This document shows, in pieces, positions 59,018 through 64,000 of a DNA stretch of 64,000 nucleotides. The number at the start of each line of letters is the position of its first letter. The first letter of the stretch is position 1. Source of the DNA: Capitulum mitella (lineage: Eukaryota; Arthropoda; Thecostraca; Pollicipedomorpha; Pollicipedidae); contig CP099851.1 in NCBI GenBank assembly GCA_030062745.1, forward strand, positions 9,860,393 through 9,924,392. The letters are read 5' to 3'. The notes under the pieces were generated by a model that worked only from the letters and a program-made list of their open reading frames with translations, did not search any database and had not been told where the DNA came from. A program made the position numbers and the translations under genes.

Positions 59018-59401
59018 ATGAGTGAGTGGGCGCAGCGAGCGATTGCACGCAGTCCTAAAGGTGGCGACAATTTGGATTTCGGAATGCTTGCTTGCTTGTT
59101 TAGGTTTCACAGTTTTACGATGAACTACTGGGAAAAGCGGGAAAATTTCGTGCCAAATTTTGCGTTACTGAATTCCTTATTGTTTCGGCCTTGTTACTAT
59201 AGGATGTGTCCGGGATTAGGCCTGCCTGTTTTGCAATTCTCGTCGAAAAGTTTTGATTTCCGGCCGGATTTTGATGGTATTTCTTGTGCTGATTTCGAAT
59301 ATGGCCTTAAGGAATATGGAATAAAAAGATACCCGCACGACCCGATTGAAAATTCGGAGTTAGTGCTTTTCCTGATATCTGATGACCACACTCGTAAATA
59401 A
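59018..59401 (+). CDS. 127-codon ORF, unknown; part lies in a local repeat
   Basis: An open plus-strand frame from ATG (GGAATGAGTG) to a stop at 59401. The translation is protein-like, with aromatic and acidic content (NYWEKRENFVPNF, LFRPCYYRM, DFRPDFDGISCADFEYGLKEYG), but I recognise no family. Its first 190 bases share a diverged direct repeat with 61700-61915, where the frame is not conserved, so the start at least is repeat-derived. Confidence 0.25.
   Translation: MSEWAQRAIARSPKGGDNLDFGMLACLFRFHSFTMNYWEKRENFVPNFALLNSLLFRPCYYRMCPGLGLPVLQFSSKSFDFRPDFDGISCADFEYGLKEYGIKRYPHDPIENSELVLFLISDDHTRK
59025..59215 (+). repeat. Local direct repeat, copy 1 (partner 61700-61915)
   Basis: GACGGAATGAGTG, GGCGACAATTTGG, GCTTGCTTGCTTGTTTAGG, TTCGTGCCAAATTTTGCG, GAATTCCTTATT and CCTTGTTACT align in order with GACGGAGTGAGGG, GGCGACCGTTTGG, GCGTGCTTGCCTGTTTGC, TTCGGTGCCAGATTTTGC, GAATTTATTAT and CTTTGTTACT at 61708-61905. 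Both are in the same orientation, about 2.7 kb apart, and bracket the mirrored signal-peptide exons. Confidence 0.65.
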
Positions 59402-59837
59402 ATTCTACTGGGGCTGAAATGCACTTTTGGACGCTGTTTCAAAATTGCTGCGATTGATGTGACACCAAAAAATAATCTATCTCCATTGTTTAACTCATAG
59501 TGACTTTGAATCTGACCTGTTCGGGTGGTGGCAAGTTGTAGAGGTTTTCCCGGTAGATGGCAGCACCGTTGCAATCGACTGCCCAATGTCGAACGGGGAT
59601 TCACCGACTATCTTTGGCCAGGAGCGGCGTGAGTGAATTAAATATTATATAATAATATGAAGTAAGTTAAATATTCGATAGACATGTTCACTGTTCCATG
59701 TAGGTCAGATTGGTTGGCATTCAGCCATTATATACCACAAAACCCCCACTCGAAGTTCACTTTGCCGTACCACTTCGAAGCCGTAGCTGACACCAGTTCG
59801 GACGTATAGCTTAACTACATGAAATGCATACCAGAAC

Positions 59838-59955
59838 CAATGTAACAGAAATCTTTGGTTGTATTAATCGTCCTACTAATTATAACGACTGCACTGCTGG
59901 TCGTTGCGTGGGATATCCACGATGATGATAGACTGCAAGACTACACTGAAGATTG
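59838..59955 (+). pseudogene. Decayed signal-peptide exon, inverted paralogue of 61250-61382
   Basis: From AACAGAAATCTTTGG the plus strand reads KSLVVLIVLLIITTALLVV-AWDIHDDDRLQDYTED and then a stop. The minus strand at about 61370-61300 reads NSLFLLIVVFITTAPGVNA-WDIHDDDLPQDYIGADSD. Nucleotides align throughout, with mostly conservative or synonymous codon differences and one whole-codon length difference. The 3' part is duplicated internally in this copy (CAAGACTACACTGAAG / CAAGACAACACTGGTG, about 47 bp apart) and ends in stops. Neither copy has an in-frame ATG. Both follow CCAATGTAACAG, which could be a splice acceptor after an upstream ATG exon. Confidence 0.6.
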
Positions 59956-60104
59956 AATAGTTTCGCAACAGGTTGCAAGACAACACTGGTGCTGGCCCTG
60001 ACACTGAATAGTTGCGCATAAGCCTTTGCGAAAATTGCCAAAACAAATCGGAAATCACTAAAAGACTAGACCGCTAGAGGAGAAGCTGAGCACCCACACA
60101 TTTT

Positions 60105-61370
60105 TCAGTCACTGCGATTAGAGCCTGTCGTGACCTGACCGGAATAGCGTAGTCGAAATGCTTCCTTGTTAAGACTGCATCCATCCTGCCGGTCAGCGCC
60201 CGTGATGGCTACTGGGCAGTTAATTACGACAGTGTGGCTGGGCACACCCGTTTTCAAGGACTCCTGAGGGAACTCCTGGAGTTCCTTATCATCTTTGCCC
60301 CTCACATAGGGGTGCTCTATGTCAGCCTCCTCTGCAGCCCACCTGAGGTCCACGATATCTGCGTAGATGTTGGTACTGTGGTTGATTGTCTGCCATTTGT
60401 AAACTCCGACTGGCCCCGGCCTGCGCTGCTGGCGGGCAGCCATGACTGGGCGACCACCTCAGCCCTGACGTATTCATCCTCGTTGCCCACCATGGTCAGC
60501 ACGACGCTTTCCGGATGCGTCATGTATGCGTTTCCGTCCAGGCTGCCCTGCACCGTGTCCAGGAGTCTGCCAGTCATTGTCCGACGTTACTGCTTCATGT
60601 GGTGGACGAGGTGCCGCGGTTCGTCCACGACGTCACTCCGGCTCTTGATAGCGATGACGGCGAGCTCGTACACACGGAAGACGTAGCGTGCCCGAGTGGT
60701 CAGCCGGGCACTGGGGCACGGCTCAGCCATGTGATACCGGAGGGCGAGGGTGTAGGAATGTCTCAGAGAGTGGGGATGCCAAGGCCACTTTTGAAGTCGA
60801 TTCTTTCGATGCATTGCCAAAGGGTTGGTGTTCATCATTCCCGGAAGGTGCGGGATGCCTTGGCACCCACGCCACCCCTCTTCCCTACGCCTATGTCGGA
60901 GGGGGCGGCTTTAAGACGTGTACCAGCGCGCCTGGTTCAGTTTTGCGTGCACCCTCCGAGCGACGCTGTTGCCATCACCGCTCACCACACACTTGGCGCA
61001 ACGGAACAGCAGCTGCAGGTCCTTGGTACAGCGCCGGCCGTTCGCTGGCGGAGTGGGTCAGGCCGTGACGAAGCGGTGGAGGCGGCGGACCGGCAGCGAG
61101 CTCGTGCTGACGACGGAGGCAAGGTCGCCTCCGCCGCCACAGCTGACACGGACAGTTCGAGCGCCGTCACCGCGAGCACTCTCACGACCGCCGGCAACGC
61201 CGCAGTCGGCGCAGTCAACCCTGCCGTCACCGCCACCTCTGCTGCTCCACCGCCCGTGTCAGAGTCAGCACCAATGTAATCTTGTGGCAAGTCATCATCG
61301 TGGATGTCCCACGCGTTGACCCCCGGCGCAGTCGTAATAAATACGACAATCAATAAAAACAAAGAGTTCT
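60105..61370 (-). CDS. Candidate multi-exon secreted protein gene, possibly broken
   Basis: Reading the minus strand in order: a signal-peptide-like stretch LFLLIVVFITTAPGVNA followed by WDIHDDDLPQDYIGADSD (61365-61310); an Ala/Thr-rich segment (to about 61080); CTKDLQLLFRCAKCV (about 61035-60990), preceded by CCACTCCGCCAG (acceptor-like) and followed by GTGAGCG (donor-like); CPSARLTTRARYVFRVYELAVIAIKS through HHMKQ (about 60735-60590); a TAA at 60587-60589; the same frame continuing as TMTGRLLDTVQGSLDGNAYMTHPESVVLTMVGNEDEYVRAEVV (to about 60440); then another frame, VYKWQTINHSTNIYADIVDLRW to SGQVTTGSNRSD, ending with TGA at 60105. Third-position G/C is high in these pieces and not in the other frames, which argues for past or present coding. 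The stop and frame changes mean introns, a pseudogene or errors. The Cys pattern faintly recalls netrin-like (NTR) modules, but I do not assign a family. A 254-codon plus frame (60515-61279) is probably its antisense shadow. Confidence 0.4.
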
Positions 61371-61699
61371 GTTACATTGGCTCCAGTCTGCATTTGATGC
61401 ATTTGATCCGTGTGTCCAAACTGGTGTGCCAGCCACGGCTATGGAATGGCACAGCAAAGTGCACTTCGATTCGGGATTTTGTGTGAGAGTGTAGTGTTCT
61501 CAGCCCATTTATTGCATCTGCCATTCGTCCACACTTCCCGTTTGACCCCTGGTCAAAGTCATTACGCATAGCATTTCTAACGGATTCTTTTTCCCCTGCT
61601 CATCGTATTTCAGTTCGTTATATGGCAAGTCCAGGATCGGTAAACACTGTCGCATGTCAAGTGTCTTACGACGTCTGCTTCATACTGTGCATGCCTCGG

Positions 61700-61915
61700 C
61701 CAGTTCAGACGGAGTGAGGGATCGAACGCAGCGAGAAACTGAACACAATCCTTCAGGCGGCGACCGTTTGGCTTTGTGAGTGCGTGCTTGCCTGTTTGCT
61801 CGGGCTTCAAAGATTTCTCGTAAACGGCTGCGACAAGCAGGAGCACTTCGGTGCCAGATTTTGCTTTGGTGAATTTATTATGCCCCAGGCTTTGTTACTC
61901 TTCGATACTGTCTTG
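61700..61915 (+). repeat. Local direct repeat, copy 2 (partner 59025-59215)
   Basis: This is the diverged second copy described for 59025-59215. It contains only a short open frame (61784-61975) that differs from the one in copy 1. Confidence 0.6.
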
Positions 61916-62989
61916 CTTTCCAGCAGCATTAGTGTTAACAAATGGTTTATGACACAGAGTTCTGAACGTCAGTGAAAAAGAGGGCACAGCTAGGTCCTTG
62001 GCGTTTGTGTTTTTGAAATTCCTGAACGAAGCTGGTTCACTAATACTTTTCTGGACAAGAATATTAGGAATACAAAAAACTATTCACGCAAGAAAAGACA
62101 ATCTCTGATTAATGCAGATGACCTGTGCTTGGTAAGCTAAAAGTATCGTAGATATCAGATCAGAAACTAACATATACCTGTATTACCACTCTGCTGTTCG
62201 AAATTCATGATTACTGGTTTTATCTCATTCCAATTGCATTTCAACATACAACTGTGACTTATCATTTGTTTTCTATCAGAAACATTGGTAAGGCCCGGAA
62301 GAACATTGGTAAGGCTGAAAGCAATACTGGCAGGCCCCTAGAACTATCAGGTAAGGGAGCAGCCAGATCTTCCTTAGGGGAGGAGGCCAGTGTAACCTGA
62401 AATCATACGAAAACCGCCGAAAAACCGAAAAAAAGGAAGATGGTATGCAATGTCTTTCATAGAAAATGTAGGCCAAGGGGGTCCTGGCCCCAGCCCCCTG
62501 CCTTGGCTGCGCCGGTGCTGCCAGACCTATAAAAAGCGACGCTCTTGAACAGTGTGCCCATTTGAGCGCGAAATTTGTCGCCATTTTTTTTTTCAGACGA
62601 TTCAGATCATTTTATGTTATTCTACACTTTCGGCCTGTCTCTTATCTGTTGCAGATGTTCTTTACATTTTTATTGTTTTTCCCTTCCTAAAACCGGTAGC
62701 AAATATTGGATAGGCCGAAGCCAGCTTTGGAGGGGCCAAGACCCACATTAGGGGAGGGGGACATGGTTCCTCCTTAAGAATGCAAATCGACGCCCCTTGC
62801 AAAGTGACAGGAACCTAATAGCACGGAAAATACCGATTTCCTTCACGCTACAACACGATAACGTGCCGTCTGGGCATTTTGTACTGGCGCCTGGCTGGTC
62901 GCTTGTTTCTCGTCGCGACAGCTGTCCGGGAGTTGAAGAGGCGCTGTTGAAGATCCCTTTGGAAACGGGCTTGTGGATCGTCAGAACAT
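61916..62989. other. Intergenic, transposon-style fragments, no gene
   Basis: No gene. GGAAGAACATTGGTAAGG is repeated in tandem around 62279-62320. GGGGGAGG/CCAGCCCC-type strings near 62370, 62480 and 62730 look like decayed element ends, but they are not paired. Confidence 0.4.
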
Positions 62990-63147
62990 GGCTATTATAA
63001 CTTCGCGTTTACTGGCACGAGTTGAAAGGAAGGACGCGGCCATCAGGGGCCATGACACGCCGAGACGGCCCACCGAATCGCAATGCCACTCGGATTCTTG
63101 AACACCCACTGTGCTGTCGCTCCAGCACCCAGTCCATTCGCACAGCT

Positions 63148-63175
63148 GCCCCAGCTCCATTCACGGAGCTGGGGC
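63148..63175. repeat. 11-bp GC-rich inverted repeat
   Basis: GCCCCAGCTCC and its exact complement are separated by ATTCAC. It lies about 530 bases upstream of the promoter, in the CpG-rich region. It could be terminator- or hairpin-like in RNA, but no function is evident. Confidence 0.9.
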
Positions 63176-63554
63176 GCCTGACGCGGCCAGTGGCCCGCCG
63201 CACTCTGAGCCCCACGTGGCTTGGTTACTTGCCCCCGAGAACGCGGCGAGCAGCCGGGACGATGTGGCAATCGTCGCCCATGGCGGCGGGTTGAACGGCC
63301 GGTGAGGGGAGACCTTCGAAGCCGGCTGTCTGATGGCCGGCCGACCCCTCCCCTCCCCCGCCAGCCGGCGTTTCTCTCCTCATCGCCGGCGGCGCGCTGT
63401 CCTGGCGCAGGTCGACGACCGGCAGGGTCACCGCCGCCGGGTGTGCCGGCGACGGCGAGCGCGCGCCTCCGCCGGCAACGGCAGGGCGCCTCCGACGGCG
63501 CTTTCACTTTTGGCGATGGATGTCGGCGCCGGGTGCCATGCGGCCGCCGTCTGG

Positions 63555-63738
63555 GGGGAAGCCCCGCCCCCCGGCGTCGATTGGCCGCGAAACGGGGACA
63601 GCCGCTAGGCCCCGCCCCCCCCTCCGCAGCGCGCGGCGGGTCTTTTGAAGCGGCCGGCGCGGCGGCGGCGGCCGCCGATAAAAGAGTGCTGCCGGCCGGC
63701 CGGGTCAGTTCGGAAGCCGCCGGTGTCCGGGAGAGACG
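63555..63738 (+). promoter_or_regulatory. Core promoter: GC boxes, CCAAT, TATA, initiator, DPE
   Basis: In a CpG-rich island, CCCCGCCCC boxes lie at 63562-63570 and 63609-63620, and an inverted CCAAT (ATTGG) lies at 63580-63584. A TATA-like GATAAAAG is at 63677-63684, and an arthropod-type initiator TCAGTT is at 63705-63710, placing +1 at the A at 63707, exactly 30 bases after the TATA start. The downstream promoter element AGACG (consensus RGWYV) is at 63734-63738, exactly +28 to +32. The 5' leader would be 93 bases, up to the ATG at 63800. The coincidence of three spaced core elements makes this the best-supported regulatory site in the window. Confidence 0.75.
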
Positions 63739-63799
63739 CGTGCCGGCCCCCGTCCGCCAGCCAGCACGTGGTCACGCCGAGAGCCGCGGGACCGCCGAC

Positions 63800-64000
63800 A
63801 TGTCCGGAGCCAGCCAGGCCGTCCGGCCGCCCACCGTCGACCTCTGCAGCCGGCCGAGCACCCTGATCCCGGGCTCAGTCGATGACCTGACCACCGGCTG
63901 GCTGGAGGCGATCCTGCGCCGCCGGCACGGCGACTTCTACACCATCGCCGGCCACGACAGCTACGGCCTCAAGGGCAACCAGATCGCGGCGTGCAGCGAC
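63800..64000 (+). CDS. N-terminus of a gene, possibly CHK/ecdysteroid-kinase-like
   Basis: The frame is open from ATG (context GCCGACATGT, purine at -3) to the window edge, 67 codons, with no stop and G or C at nearly every third position. No intron is needed between the predicted transcription start and this ATG. After a variable N-terminus (MSGASQAVRPPTVDL) it reads IPGSVDDLTTGWLEAILRRR and then GHDSYGLKGNQIAACSD. The pattern of a proposed short leader, D-L-T-x-x-W-L-x-x-(I/V)-L and then a Gly/Asn-rich turn is reminiscent of ecdysteroid-kinase-like/CHK-type proteins (DUF1679/DUF227), which start this way and reach a GxGxNxxS-type loop. The catalytic part lies outside the window, so the family is a guess. 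That it is a real coding start is much surer than what it encodes. There is no signal peptide, so a cytosolic protein is expected. Confidence 0.6.
   Translation, partial: MSGASQAVRPPTVDLCSRPSTLIPGSVDDLTTGWLEAILRRRHGDFYTIAGHDSYGLKGNQIAACSD

Noticed and set aside
60515-61279. Longest ORF in the window, 254 codons, plus strand
   Set aside because: The antisense strand has the more protein-like, GC3-biased frames and a signal peptide. The plus translation is Ala/Thr/Val-rich and generic, so I treat it as a shadow, though without certainty.
63043-63507. 154-codon minus-strand ORF and several plus-strand ORFs upstream of the edge gene
   Set aside because: They lie in a CpG island with open frames everywhere, no start context and no motif; they precede a well-formed promoter.
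63645-63866. 73-codon plus-strand ORF overlapping the promoter and edge gene
   Set aside because: It begins upstream of the predicted transcription start and is an out-of-frame shadow of the real coding start at 63800.
1-64000. CRISPR arrays, rRNA genes, bacterial operons or phage genes
   Set aside because: No regularly spaced short direct repeats with unique spacers, no rRNA-like conserved blocks, and no prokaryotic gene organisation were seen. The tandem arrays present have no unique spacers.

Overview
This is an animal (eukaryotic) genomic window, not bacterial. It has no compact gene order, no long uninterrupted reading frames, many AT and AG microsatellites, and dozens of decayed interspersed repeats. 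The best clue to lineage is the right edge. There a GC-rich promoter carries a TATA-like box, a TCAGTT initiator and a downstream promoter element at textbook arthropod spacing, 5' of the first 67 codons of a gene. That start weakly resembles the CHK/ecdysteroid-kinase-like family. An arthropod, possibly a crustacean, is my inference and is not proven.

Layout. 1-11 kb: a TIR element with TTAGCG-rich ends, GC-rich patches, a 56-bp and a 41-bp minisatellite, a tRNA-derived SINE, and a 1.2 kb repeat that recurs at 53-55 kb. 11-17 kb: piggyBac-like non-autonomous elements with TTAA flanks and CCC-starting ends (called family B here). 19-24 kb: nuclear-receptor-type palindromes, a family A copy, a second SINE-like body and a two-copy tandem repeat. 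24.9-26 kb: a dead non-LTR reverse transcriptase. 29-32.6 kb: two family A copies, one close to full length with both ends. 34-38 kb: short recurrent motifs, a perfect 24-bp hairpin, a tandem repeat and another family B copy. 41-45 kb and 51.7-56.2 kb: a Penelope-type reverse transcriptase remnant followed by one arm of a large inverted duplication; the second arm carries two extra 1.1 kb elements. 47.4-48.7 kb: an inactivated IS630/Tc1-type transposase, plus a small hAT-like MITE at 50.0 kb. 58-62 kb: coding-looking, GC-rich minus-strand sequence with signal-peptide-like exons, in a locally duplicated and inverted neighbourhood. 63-64 kb: CpG-rich promoter and the start of the only convincing intact gene.

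Most of the window is therefore repeat-dominated intergenic DNA upstream of one gene, with a decayed or hard-to-splice candidate gene 3 kb further upstream on the other strand. The most interesting observations are the promoter with three core elements in register, the mirrored signal-peptide exons at 59.9 and 61.3 kb, the repeat families that carry conserved nuclear-receptor half-site arrangements, and the large inverted duplication. I found no convincing wholly new molecular system.
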